Positions 45,510 to 53,792 of a DNA stretch of 64,000 nucleotides are shown here, in pieces. The notes beneath the pieces were generated by a model that saw only the letters and a program-made list of their open reading frames with translations, was not told the origin of the DNA and made no database searches. The number at the start of each line of letters is the position of its first letter. The stretch's first letter is position 1. Made by a program: the position numbers and the translations under genes. This DNA comes from JADYZU01 sp964540965. GTDB taxonomy: Bacteria > Pseudomonadota > Alphaproteobacteria > Rhodobacterales > Rhodobacteraceae. The stretch is taken from contig CAZIOT010000008.1 in the NCBI GenBank assembly GCA_964540965.1, positions 130,178 to 194,177 on the forward strand, in the 5' to 3' direction.

Positions 45510-46310
45510 CTATGCCTCGGCCCGGCCCATGATTTCTTCCTCCATATCCCAGATCATGCCCAGGATCTCTTCGCGGCGCAGGCCGAAATCGGGGTGTTTC
45601 TTGATCGCGCGCAGGTCGCCGCCGGCGCCGATGTCGGCAAAGGGCAGACGGTATTCGCGATGGATGCGGCCGGGGCGCGGCGCCATGACCAGCAGGCGTT
45701 CACCCAGAAGCAGCGCCTCCTCGACCGAATGGGTGATGAGGATGATGGTCTTGCCGGTTTCCTTCCACAGCCGCAGCACCAGCCCCTGCATCTTTTCCCG
45801 CGTCAGCGCGTCAAGCGCGCCCAGAGGCTCGTCCATCAGGATCACCTCGGGGTCGTTGGCAAGGCAGCGGGCCAGCGCCACGCGCTGCTGCATCCCGCCC
45901 GAAAGCTCATAGACCGCCTTTTCCTTGAAATCGGCCAGTCCCACGGTTTCAAGCAGATGGTCGACGATCCCTGCCGCCTCGGCCCGTGGCATGCCCTTCA
46001 TCCGCGGGCCAAAGCCCACGTTCTCGCGCACGCTCATCCATTCGAACAGCGCGCCCTGCTGGAACACCATGCCGCGCTCCGGCCCCGGCCCGGTGATGCG
46101 GGCGCCGTCCAGCGTCACCGCGCCCTCGGTCGGCGACAGGAACCCGGCGACGATGTTCAGAAGCGTGGTCTTGCCGCAGCCCGAGGGGCCAAGGACCGAC
46201 AGAAGCTCGCCCTTTTCAAGGCTCAGCGACACGTCCTTGAGCGCCTGCACCGCCGCGCCGTTGGGCAGGTCGAACCGCATCGAAAGATGGTCGATGACCA
46301 GATGGCTCAT
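45510..46310 (-). CDS. tauB: Taurine ABC transporter ATP-binding protein
   Basis: A 266-residue ATPase: Walker A GPSGCGKTT, Q-loop VFQQGALFEW, signature LSGGMQQRV, Walker B VILMDEPLGALD, switch ITHSVEEA. This is the TauB/SsuB class. It lies 103 bases after tauA, across two stem-loops, and one base before tauC. Confidence 0.93.
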   Translation of the reverse strand: MSHLVIDHLSMRFDLPNGAAVQALKDVSLSLEKGELLSVLGPSGCGKTTLLNIVAGFLSPTEGAVTLDGARITGPGPERGMVFQQGALFEWMSVRENVGFGPRMKGMPRAEAAGIVDHLLETVGLADFKEKAVYELSGGMQQRVALARCLANDPEVILMDEPLGALDALTREKMQGLVLRLWKETGKTIILITHSVEEALLLGERLLVMAPRPGRIHREYRLPFADIGAGGDLRAIKKHPDFGLRREEILGMIWDMEEEIMGRAEA

Positions 46311-46336
46311 GGCTTGTGGTAATCCCCATGGGGCAG

Positions 46337-46360
46337 CCGGGCCGGGCCGCGCCGGCCCGG
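46337..46360 (-). other. Stem-loop between tauA and tauB (first)
   Basis: CCGGGCCGG (46337-46345) pairs with CCGGCCCGG (46352-46360) around a six-base loop. With the stem at 46380-46406 it makes a double hairpin in the tauA-tauB spacer, suited to stabilising tauA mRNA or lowering readthrough. Confidence 0.5.
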
Positions 46361-46379
46361 TCCCTGTTGCATCACGGCG

Positions 46380-46406
46380 GGCAGCGGCGGCTGTCCCGCC
46401 GCTGCC
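46380..46406 (-). other. Stem-loop directly after tauA (second)
   Basis: GGCAGCGGCGG (46380-46390) pairs perfectly with CCGCCGCTGCC (46396-46406), loop of five bases, seven bases beyond the tauA stop. No U-run follows on the minus strand. Confidence 0.55.
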
Positions 46407-46413
46407 GCAGCCG

Positions 46414-47421
46414 TCATTCCGCCGCGTTGATCTGGGCCGCAGCCGCGAGCGGCGCGGTGTTCACCGCCGCCTCATAGCTGTCCAGCGCCGCCGGGATCGA
46501 CCCCGAGGCGACAAAGACATCGGCCACGCCCTTCATGAAGGTCTGCGCGTTGCCGCCCAGCCACGAGGCCGAAAGCTGATCCTCGATCGAGGGGAACTTG
46601 AACGTCGCCATGAAGTCGCGCGTCGCCTGTTCGTCCATGCCGGAATCGGCGGCGATGACCGGGATCATCTCCTCGACCATGGATCCGTCGTTCCAGGCGG
46701 CATTCATCGCCGCGGTGACGGCCAGGAAACCGGCCACGGTATCGGGGTTCTCGGCGACAAAGGCCGCGGGCGAGGAGGTGACGTCGAACACCAGGATGCC
46801 GACCGCCTCTTTCTCGGCCCCGGTCAGCAGGACATTGCCGTTTTCCTGCGCCCGGGTGATGGCGGCGCCATAGCCGCACATCATGTCGACCGCGCCCTGC
46901 AGCAGGGCGGCGGCGCCATCGGGCGGCGCCATGTCGACAACCTCAAGGCTGTCGAGCGGTACGCCGAAATATTCCATCTGCCGCAGGAAGCCGTAATGCG
47001 CCGCGGTGCCAAGCGGCACGGCGACCTTCGACCCCGGCAGTTCGGCGCCGGCGTTGTCCTTGGTGATTTCCAGGTCCGACCGCACCACGCAATTGTCGTT
47101 GTCGGAATAGGACACCGCGACGTCGATCACCTGCAGATCCTGCCCGGCGCTGGTCGCCACCACGAAGGGCGGGACACCCTGGCTGACCGCGATGTCGATA
47201 TCGCCCGAGGCCATCGCCGCCGACATGGCGACGCCGGTGTCAAAGGCGGTCCAGGTCACCGGAATGCCCAGCGCCTCCTCGTACAGGCCCTGCACCTTCG
47301 CATACTGGAAGGGCATCGGCCATTCGAGGAAATAGGCCACATGCAGCTCGTCGACCTCGGCAAAGGCCATGCCCGCCGACAGCGACAGCCCGGCCGCAGT
47401 GCCAAGAAGAAGCTTCTTCAT
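46414..47421 (-). CDS. tauA: Taurine ABC transporter substrate-binding protein
   Basis: A 335-residue periplasmic binding protein with signal MKKLLLGTAAGLSLSAGMAFA. The mature part (ELHVAYFLEWPMPFQYAKV, then SGDIDIAVSQGVPPFVVATS) is of the TauA type. ATG 47421 has AGGAG upstream; longer readings would precede the signal with 46 hydrophilic residues. It is the first gene of tauABC on the minus strand, divergent from tpa. Confidence 0.92.
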   Translation of the reverse strand: MKKLLLGTAAGLSLSAGMAFAEVDELHVAYFLEWPMPFQYAKVQGLYEEALGIPVTWTAFDTGVAMSAAMASGDIDIAVSQGVPPFVVATSAGQDLQVIDVAVSYSDNDNCVVRSDLEITKDNAGAELPGSKVAVPLGTAAHYGFLRQMEYFGVPLDSLEVVDMAPPDGAAALLQGAVDMMCGYGAAITRAQENGNVLLTGAEKEAVGILVFDVTSSPAAFVAENPDTVAGFLAVTAAMNAAWNDGSMVEEMIPVIAADSGMDEQATRDFMATFKFPSIEDQLSASWLGGNAQTFMKGVADVFVASGSIPAALDSYEAAVNTAPLAAAAQINAAE

Positions 47422-47847
47422 CTCTCTCTCCTGTCTGTGGGGTCTCGCGGACCCCTGCTGTTGGGCGGCGTCAGCCACCTTCGGACAGCGGGCCTTTTGG
47501 ATCATGGAACGGGCCCCCCGCCCAGACCCAACCTGCCCGAAGGCCGAAAACGGATGCAATCCACTCCGGCAGGGGCCAGCGAAAAAAATTCCATCCTGTC
47601 CGTCAATCCGTCACGACAGGATGCTTCCCCGGCGGCGGGGCGGGGCCGAACCGGCCGCCACCGACAAAGCCCTGCATTTCCGGCAGGTTGCGGCGGGCGG
47701 CGGTTCCCGGTCACAAAACTGGCATCAAGTAACCCCATGGTTTGGCCCTATTGACCCCCCTTGCGGCGGACGCAGACTGCCCGTCAGGCAGGCAGGGCGC
47801 ATCGCCCCTGCGCAGACCAGATCAACCCCGCCGTCCCGAGGCCACCC
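47422..47847. promoter_or_regulatory. Divergent regulatory region between tauA and tpa
   Basis: 426 bases without a gene. It must hold the tauABC promoter on one strand and the tpa promoter on the other, and probably TauR binding sites. I searched for the CTGGAC-type half-sites described for TauR in Rhodobacter and found no convincing pair. What is visible is a 9-base inverted repeat at 47592-47623 in a locally AT-rich stretch. Confidence 0.6.
47592..47623. promoter_or_regulatory. Inverted repeat in the tauA-tpa intergenic region
   Basis: CATCCTGTC (47592-47600) and GACAGGATG (47615-47623) are perfect inverted copies with a 14-base spacer. Position in a divergent control region makes it an operator candidate. 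Confidence 0.4.
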
Positions 47848-49227
47848 ATGGACACGCTCCGCCCCAACGATCCCCGCGCCGTCATCGAAGCCGACCGCGC
47901 CCATGTCTGGCACCACCTGGTCCAGCACAAGCCGTTCGAGACGGTGGACCCCAAGATCTTTGTCGAAGGCAAGGGGATGCGCCTGTGGGACATAAACGGC
48001 AAGGAACATGTCGATGCGGTGTCGGGCGCGGTCTGGACGGTGAATGTCGGCTATGGCCGTGAAAGCATTGCCAATGCCGTGCGCGACCAGCTGGTGAAGA
48101 TGTGCTATTACGCCGGCGCCGCCGGCACCGTGCCCGGCGCGCAATTCGCCGAGCGGCTGATTTCCAAGATGCCGGGCCTGTCCCGCGTCTATTACGCCAA
48201 CTCCGGGTCCGAGGCGAACGAGAAGGCGTTCAAGATGGTGCGCCAGATCAGCCACAAGCACCATGGCGGGCGCAAGTCGAAGATCCTTTACCGCGACCGC
48301 GACTACCACGGCACCACCATCGCCTGCCTGTCCGCCGGCGGCCAGCAGGACCGCAACGCGATGTATGGCCCCTTCGCCCCCGGTTTCGTCGAGGTGCCGC
48401 ATTGCCTTGAATACCGCGCCGCGCCGGGCATGGCCGGCGATCACTACGGCGAAAAGGCCGCCGAGGCGATCGAGGCGGTGATCCTGCGCGAAGGCCCCGA
48501 CACCGTGGGCGCCCTCTGCCTTGAACCGATCACCGCCGGCGGCGGCATCATCACCCCGCCCCGTGGCTATTGGGAAAAGGTGCAGGAGATCTGCCGCAAA
48601 TACGACATCCTTCTGCATATCGACGAGGTGGTCTGCGGGCTGGGCCGCACCGGCACCTGGTTCGGCTATCAGCAATATGGCGTCGAGCCCGACATCGTGA
48701 CCATGGCCAAGGGCGTTGCCTCGGGCTATGCGGCGATTTCCTGCTGCGTCACGACCGAACGCGTGTTCGAGATGTTCAAGGACGACACCGACCGGCTGGG
48801 CCATTTCCGCGACATCTCGACCTTTGGCGGCTGCACCTCGGGGCCGGTGGCGGCGCTGGAGAACATGAAGATCATCGAGGACGAGGATCTGTGCGGCAAT
48901 TCGGTGCGGATGGGCGACTACCTGCAGGACCGGCTGCACGCGCTGATGGACAAGCATCGGGTGATCGGCGACGTGCGCGGCAAGGGCCTGTTCGCCGGCA
49001 TCGAACTGGTCAAGGACCGCACCACGCGCGAGCCGGTGGACGAAAAGTCGATCCCGCAGGTGACGGGCGACTGCATGGCGCAGGGCGTCATCATCGGCGC
49101 GTCCAACCGCTCGGTTCCGGGGTTCAACAATGTGCTGCTGTTCGCGCCGGCACTTATCGCGACCAAGGACGACATCGACCAGATCGTCGGAGCCGTGGAC
49201 CGGGCGATCGCCAAGGTGTTTGCCTGA
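47848..49227 (+). CDS. tpa: Taurine--pyruvate aminotransferase
   Basis: A 459-residue class-III aminotransferase. The PLP lysine lies in VTMAKGVASGY; the preceding LLHIDEVVCGLGRTGTWFGYQ and the phosphate-binding NSGSEANEKAFK are typical. It moves the amino group of taurine to pyruvate, giving sulfoacetaldehyde and alanine. The position between tauABC and tauR/xsc supports this specificity among close omega-amino-acid transaminases. ATG 47848 has GAGG upstream; an ATG 87 bases earlier seems less likely. Confidence 0.92.
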   Translation: MDTLRPNDPRAVIEADRAHVWHHLVQHKPFETVDPKIFVEGKGMRLWDINGKEHVDAVSGAVWTVNVGYGRESIANAVRDQLVKMCYYAGAAGTVPGAQFAERLISKMPGLSRVYYANSGSEANEKAFKMVRQISHKHHGGRKSKILYRDRDYHGTTIACLSAGGQQDRNAMYGPFAPGFVEVPHCLEYRAAPGMAGDHYGEKAAEAIEAVILREGPDTVGALCLEPITAGGGIITPPRGYWEKVQEICRKYDILLHIDEVVCGLGRTGTWFGYQQYGVEPDIVTMAKGVASGYAAISCCVTTERVFEMFKDDTDRLGHFRDISTFGGCTSGPVAALENMKIIEDEDLCGNSVRMGDYLQDRLHALMDKHRVIGDVRGKGLFAGIELVKDRTTREPVDEKSIPQVTGDCMAQGVIIGASNRSVPGFNNVLLFAPALIATKDDIDQIVGAVDRAIAKVFA

Positions 49228-49245
49228 CGTTCGCTGTAAAACGAA

Positions 49246-49267
49246 GCGCCGGCGGTGACGCCGGCGC
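49246..49267. terminator. Hairpin between tpa and the FkbM gene
   Basis: GCGCCGGCG-gtga-CGCCGGCGC: a perfect nine-base-pair stem with a GTGA tetraloop between two convergent stops. It could end transcripts from either side; no long T-run follows. Confidence 0.6.
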
Positions 49268-49285
49268 AAGATCGTGCGACGGGCC

Positions 49286-50176
49286 TCAGCCCGCCGCGAT
49301 CACGGCGACAAGATCCTCGCGCGCGATGTAAAGGTTCATCAGGCCCGGAAAATCCATGAGGTCGCCCCAGGCGGCTTCCACCAGCTTTGTGCCCTCGACC
49401 GTGAATACACGAAACCCAAGGTCGCCCAGCATCTCTCCCGAGGCGCGGCGGCCAAAGGGGGTCGCGTCCATCTGGACCGACCATTCCAGCATCATGCGCA
49501 GGCCCGGGCTGTCCTTGAGGATTCGTCTGGCGCCGTTCAGCATCACGCCTTCCCAACCCTCGACATCGGCCTTGATAAGGGTCGGCATCCGCGCGTTCGG
49601 CGCCGACAGCAGATTGTCGAGCGGCAGCGCGTCCACCTCGGTCTCCGTCACCTGCCCCTGGTTGCGCAGTGCGCCGCTGCGCCGCCGCGTGGTGCTGCTG
49701 CCCTTCATGTCCTCCAGCGTGGCCAGAAACAGCCTTTCCTCCCGGTCGGAAACCGCCTGGTTGAGCACCTTGCAGTAGGATTGAAAGCCGTTGGCAAAAA
49801 GAGAGGTGCGGATGTTGTCGCACAATTCGATGTTCGGCTCGATCGCCGTCACCTGGGCGGTCTTTGTCCAGCCCTTCTGCTTGATGAGGTTTGCAGCCAT
49901 CAGCGTGTACCAACCCTGGTTGGCACCGACATCGACAAGAACCTCGTCGGGGCGGATCAGCTTGCGCAGGATCGCGCTGTAGGCCCCCTCCCATTCGCCG
50001 TTGCGGATCAGCCATTGCCCAAGGTCGACGGAGCGCACGTCGACGACCATGCGGAATCCGTCCTTCATCACGCTCAGGGTGCGGCCCTGATCCAGCGAAT
50101 AGCTCTGGGCCAGTCGCTCTACCCGCTCGAGTCGCGTCAGGATCTGGCGCAACAGGGCAATTTCTTCCGGGGGCAT
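49286..50176 (-). CDS. FkbM-family methyltransferase
   Basis: A 296-residue protein with the SAM-binding motif VLVDVGANQGWYTLMAANL near residues 93-111, AIEPNIELCDNIRTSLFANG as motif II region and TLIKADVEGWEGVMLNGARR further on, the FkbM pattern. About 60 N-terminal residues precede the methyltransferase. FkbM proteins O-methylate sugars or small metabolites. Its role inside a taurine island is unknown. ATG 50176 has AGGAG 11 bases upstream. It converges with tpa and diverges from tauR. Confidence 0.85.
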   Translation of the reverse strand: MPPEEIALLRQILTRLERVERLAQSYSLDQGRTLSVMKDGFRMVVDVRSVDLGQWLIRNGEWEGAYSAILRKLIRPDEVLVDVGANQGWYTLMAANLIKQKGWTKTAQVTAIEPNIELCDNIRTSLFANGFQSYCKVLNQAVSDREERLFLATLEDMKGSSTTRRRSGALRNQGQVTETEVDALPLDNLLSAPNARMPTLIKADVEGWEGVMLNGARRILKDSPGLRMMLEWSVQMDATPFGRRASGEMLGDLGFRVFTVEGTKLVEAAWGDLMDFPGLMNLYIAREDLVAVIAAG

Positions 50177-50396
50177 GCTGGAAATGACTCCTGGTATGGG
50201 AGGTTGCGGGAAGGGGCAGGCAAGGACGTCCGGTGAACGCGAACGGGCACCGGAAACGGGGCGGCAATCGTCGTCATGGTTCGTCGGGCGGCGGCCCCGC
50301 GTCAATGGCAATATCGGTCCGGCCCGCTCCCGCCGCCATTGCGGAATGCACCCCGGCATGGTTTGGTCCAGCCGCCGCGCCGGCTATGTCCAGACG

Positions 50397-51881
50397 ATGC
50401 CCATTCCCGCCGAATCCTTCCTGCTCGACCCGCATACCCATGGCACCCTGCAAGGGCGCATCCAGCAGATGGTTGCCGCCGGCATCCTGTCCGGCCGCTT
50501 TCGCGCGGGCGAGAAGATGCCCTCGACCCGCGGCCTTGCCGCCCATCTCGGCGTCAGCCGCATCACGGTGACGCTCGCCTATACCGAGCTTGTCGCCGAC
50601 GATTACCTGACCGCCCGCGGCCGGTCGGGCTATTTCGTCTCGGCCAACGCCCCCGAACCGCCCGCGTTCGCGCCGCAAAGCCCGGCGGTGACCACGGTTG
50701 ACTGGGCGGCGCGGCTGGGTCCGGCGGTCCCGGCGCTTGGCCTGGAAAAGCCGCGCGACTGGGCGCGTTTCCGCTACAATTTCATCTACGGCCAGCCCGA
50801 TCCGACCTTGTTCGATGCCGCCAACTGGCGGCTGTGCGCCCTGCAGGCGCTGGGGCGGCGCGATTGGGAATCGCTGGCCACCGACCAGTATGACGGCGAC
50901 GATCCGCTGCTTGTCGACTTCATCGCCCGCCAGATGCTGCCCCGCCGCGGCATCCTTGCCTCGCCGTCCGAGATCCTGCTGACCATGGGCGCCCAGAACG
51001 CGCTGTGGCTGGCAGCGCAGATCCTGACGCCGGGGCGGCGGGTGGCGATGGAGGATCCGGGCTATCCGGCGCTGCGCGGGATCTTGTCGCAGACCGGCTG
51101 CGCCCTGACGCCGGTTGCGGTCGACGGCGACGGCCTGCCGCCCAAGGCGCTGCCCGAGGTCGACGTGGTGTTCTGCACCCCCGCCCACCAGTGCCCCACG
51201 ACCGTGACCATGCCGATCCCCCGGCGCGAGGCGCTGCTGGCGCTGGCCGAGGCGCGCGACATGATCGTGGTCGAGGACGATTACGAATTCGAACTGCCGG
51301 CGGGGCAGTCCCTGTCGCCGGCGCTCAAGGCGTTGGACCGCGGCGGGCGGGTGATCTATGTCGGATCGTTTTCCAAATCGGTGTTTCCGGGGCTGCGCTT
51401 GGGCTACCTTGTCGGCCCGGCACCGTTCATCGCCCGCGCGCGGGCGTTGCGCGCACTGTCGCTGCGCCATCCGCCGGGGCATGTGCAGCGGACGCTCGCG
51501 CATTTCCTGTCGCGCGGGCATTACGACGCCCTGATCCGCCGCACGGGCCGCGCCTATGCCGAGCGGCGGGCGGCGATGGAGGCGGCGGTTCTTGCGGCGG
51601 GTCTGACCGTGGTGGGCCGGCCCGCGGCGGGAGGGTCGTCGCTGTGGCTGCGCGCGCCGGGGCGGGACATGGGGGTTGAGGCGGCCCGGTTGCGGGAGAA
51701 GGGGGTGCTGATCGAACCGGGCGGGGCGTTCTTTGCCGGCGGCGGACGGTGGGCGGGTGCCCACCCTACGGGGCCGGTAGGGTGGGCACCCGCCCACCAT
51801 GCCCCGCCGCAGGAATACTACCGCCTCGCCTGGTCGAGCATCCCGGTGGCACGTATCGCCGAAGGCATCGGCCTCCTCTAG
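50397..51881 (+). CDS. tauR: MocR-type transcriptional regulator of taurine use (TauR)
   Basis: A 494-residue MocR-family regulator. An N-terminal GntR winged helix (GKMPSTR-type: AGEKMPSTRGLAAHLGVSRI) is followed by an aminotransferase-like effector domain with the PLP lysine in VGSFSKSVFPGLRLGYLV. TauR uses PLP and taurine to activate tpa and xsc in Rhodobacter. ATG 50397 matches the usual N-terminus (IPAESFLL). Codons 451-468, between GGAFFAG and the PPQEYYRLAWSSIP end, are a 51-base palindromic repeat read in frame. That loop is normally short in MocR proteins. Confidence 0.88.
   Translation: MPIPAESFLLDPHTHGTLQGRIQQMVAAGILSGRFRAGEKMPSTRGLAAHLGVSRITVTLAYTELVADDYLTARGRSGYFVSANAPEPPAFAPQSPAVTTVDWAARLGPAVPALGLEKPRDWARFRYNFIYGQPDPTLFDAANWRLCALQALGRRDWESLATDQYDGDDPLLVDFIARQMLPRRGILASPSEILLTMGAQNALWLAAQILTPGRRVAMEDPGYPALRGILSQTGCALTPVAVDGDGLPPKALPEVDVVFCTPAHQCPTTVTMPIPRREALLALAEARDMIVVEDDYEFELPAGQSLSPALKALDRGGRVIYVGSFSKSVFPGLRLGYLVGPAPFIARARALRALSLRHPPGHVQRTLAHFLSRGHYDALIRRTGRAYAERRAAMEAAVLAAGLTVVGRPAAGGSSLWLRAPGRDMGVEAARLREKGVLIEPGGAFFAGGGRWAGAHPTGPVGWAPAHHAPPQEYYRLAWSSIPVARIAEGIGLL
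51748..51798. repeat. Inverted pair of the GTAGGGTGGGC element inside tauR
   Basis: The arm 51777-51798 (GTAGGGTGGGCACCC...) is an exact 22-base inverted copy of 51748-51769, with a seven-base loop. The pair spans 51 bases, a multiple of three, and is translated as WAGAHPTGPVGWAPAH without a stop near the C-terminus of TauR. Confidence 0.92.
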
Positions 51882-51977
51882 GATGAGTCAGCCGGCGGAC
51901 CGGCGTCGGACAGCGCTGGCCCCATCCCCCCGCCCCATCTGGCCCTACACGCCGCTGTCACGCCCGGCGCATACCCC

Positions 51978-52003
51978 GTAAGGTGGGTCCTGACCCACCT
52001 TAC
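51978..52003. repeat. 26-base palindromic element upstream of xsc
   Basis: GTAAGGTGGGTC-CT-GACCCACCTTAC, a perfect 12-base inverted repeat. It ends two bases before the GGAG ribosome site of xsc (ATG at 52017), so a hairpin would stand just ahead of that site. It matches the xdhA copy at 34647-34672 almost base for base. Confidence 0.9.
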
Positions 52004-52016
52004 CGGAGCCCGATCC

Positions 52017-53792
52017 ATGCGCATGACCACCGAAGAAGCCTTCGTCAAGACCCTGCAGATGCATGGCATCCGCCACGCCTTTGGCATCATCGGGTCGGCG
52101 TTCATGCCCATATCCGACCTGTTCCCCAGGGCCGGCATCACCTTCTGGGACTGCGCGCATGAAGGGTCGGGCGGGATGATGGCCGATGGCTATACCCGCG
52201 CCACCGGCAAGATGAGCATGATGATCGCCCAGAACGGCCCCGGCATCACCAATTTCGTCACCGCGGTAAAGACCGCCTACTGGAATCACTCCCCCGTCCT
52301 GCTGGTCACGCCGCAGGCGGCGAACCGCACCATCGGCCAGGGCGGCTTCCAGGAGGTCGAACAGATGGCCCTGTTCAAGGACATGGTCGCCTATCAGGAG
52401 GAGGTGCGCGACCCCGCCCGCGTGGCCGAGGTGTTGAACCGCGTCATCCTGGCCGCCAAACGCGCCTCGGCCCCGGCGCAGATCAACATGCCGCGCGATT
52501 TCTGGACCCGCGAGATCGACATCGAGCTGCCGCAGATCGTCGCCTTTGAACGGCCCGAGGGCGGCGAACAGGCGTTGCAACAGGCGGCCGACCTGCTGTC
52601 CGGGGCCCGCTTTCCGGTGATCCTGAATGGCGCCGGCGTGGTGCTGTCGGGCGCCATCCCCGATGCGATGGCGCTGGCCGAGCGGCTGGATGCGCCGGTC
52701 TGCGTCGGCTACCAGCACAACGACGCCTTCCCCGGCTCGCATCCCCTGTTCGCCGGGCCCCTGGGCTATAACGGATCCAAAGCGGCAATGGAGTTGATTT
52801 CGGGTGCCGATGTGGTATTGTGTCTGGGCACCCGGCTTAATCCGTTTTCAACGCTGCCGGGCTACGGGCTGAACTACTGGCCGGACAAGGCCAGGATCAT
52901 TCAAGTAGACATCAACCCGTCAAGGATCGGGCTGACAAAAACTGTGAGTGTGGGTATCGTCGGCGATGCTGGAAAAGCCGCCCGGGCGATTTTAGCGCGT
53001 GTCCGCGATACGGCTGGCGATACCGGACGTGCCGAACGCCGCGCCCTGATCGCGCAAAAGAAATCGGCCTGGGCGCAGCAATTGTCGTCGATGGATCACG
53101 AGGACGACGATCCCGGCACGACCTGGAACCAGCGCGCCCGCGCCGACAAGCCCGACTGGATGTCGCCACGCATGGCCTGGCGCGCGATCCAGTCCGCGCT
53201 GCCGAAAGAGGCGATCATTTCCAGTGACATCGGCAACAACTGTGCCATCGGCAACGCCTATCCGACCTTCGAATCGGGGCGCAAATACCTGGCCCCCGGC
53301 CTGTTCGGCCCCTGCGGCTATGGCCTGCCCTCGATCATCGGGGCCAAGATCGGCTGCCCCGACGTGCCGGTCGTCGGTTTCGCCGGCGACGGCGCATTCG
53401 GCATTTCCGTCACCGAACTGACCGCCATTGGCCGCAAGGAATGGCCGGCCATCACCATGGTCGTGTTCCGCAATTACCAATGGGGCGCGGAAAAGCGCAA
53501 TTCGACCCTGTGGTATGACGACAATTTCGTCGGCACCGAACTCGATACCGATGTCAGCTATGCCGGAATTGCGAAAGCCTGCGGATTGCAGGGCGTCCAG
53601 GCGAAAACCATGGACGAATTGCGCGATGCGCTGGCAAAGGCCATCGCCGACCAGAAGGCCGGCAAGACCACGCTGATCGAGGCGCTGATCAATCAGGAAC
53701 TGGGAGAGCCGTTCCGCCGCGACGCCATGAAAAAGCCGGTGGCGGTGGCGGGGATCGACCCGGCCGACATGGCCGCCGCGCAGGTTGGATAG
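52017..53792 (+). CDS. xsc: Sulfoacetaldehyde acetyltransferase
   Basis: A 591-residue thiamine-diphosphate enzyme that converts sulfoacetaldehyde and phosphate to acetyl phosphate and sulfite. The N-terminal domain has the catalytic Glu region FWDCAHEGSGGMMADG; the ThDP motif runs GDGAFGISVTELTAIGRKEW to FRNYQWGAEKR. Between tauR and pta its specificity is well supported over acetolactate synthase. A stretch near 52770-53010 uses codons rare elsewhere in the gene (GTA, TTG, TTA, TCA, ACT, AGT). The stop overlaps the GTG of the next gene (TAGTG). Confidence 0.95.
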   Translation: MRMTTEEAFVKTLQMHGIRHAFGIIGSAFMPISDLFPRAGITFWDCAHEGSGGMMADGYTRATGKMSMMIAQNGPGITNFVTAVKTAYWNHSPVLLVTPQAANRTIGQGGFQEVEQMALFKDMVAYQEEVRDPARVAEVLNRVILAAKRASAPAQINMPRDFWTREIDIELPQIVAFERPEGGEQALQQAADLLSGARFPVILNGAGVVLSGAIPDAMALAERLDAPVCVGYQHNDAFPGSHPLFAGPLGYNGSKAAMELISGADVVLCLGTRLNPFSTLPGYGLNYWPDKARIIQVDINPSRIGLTKTVSVGIVGDAGKAARAILARVRDTAGDTGRAERRALIAQKKSAWAQQLSSMDHEDDDPGTTWNQRARADKPDWMSPRMAWRAIQSALPKEAIISSDIGNNCAIGNAYPTFESGRKYLAPGLFGPCGYGLPSIIGAKIGCPDVPVVGFAGDGAFGISVTELTAIGRKEWPAITMVVFRNYQWGAEKRNSTLWYDDNFVGTELDTDVSYAGIAKACGLQGVQAKTMDELRDALAKAIADQKAGKTTLIEALINQELGEPFRRDAMKKPVAVAGIDPADMAAAQVG

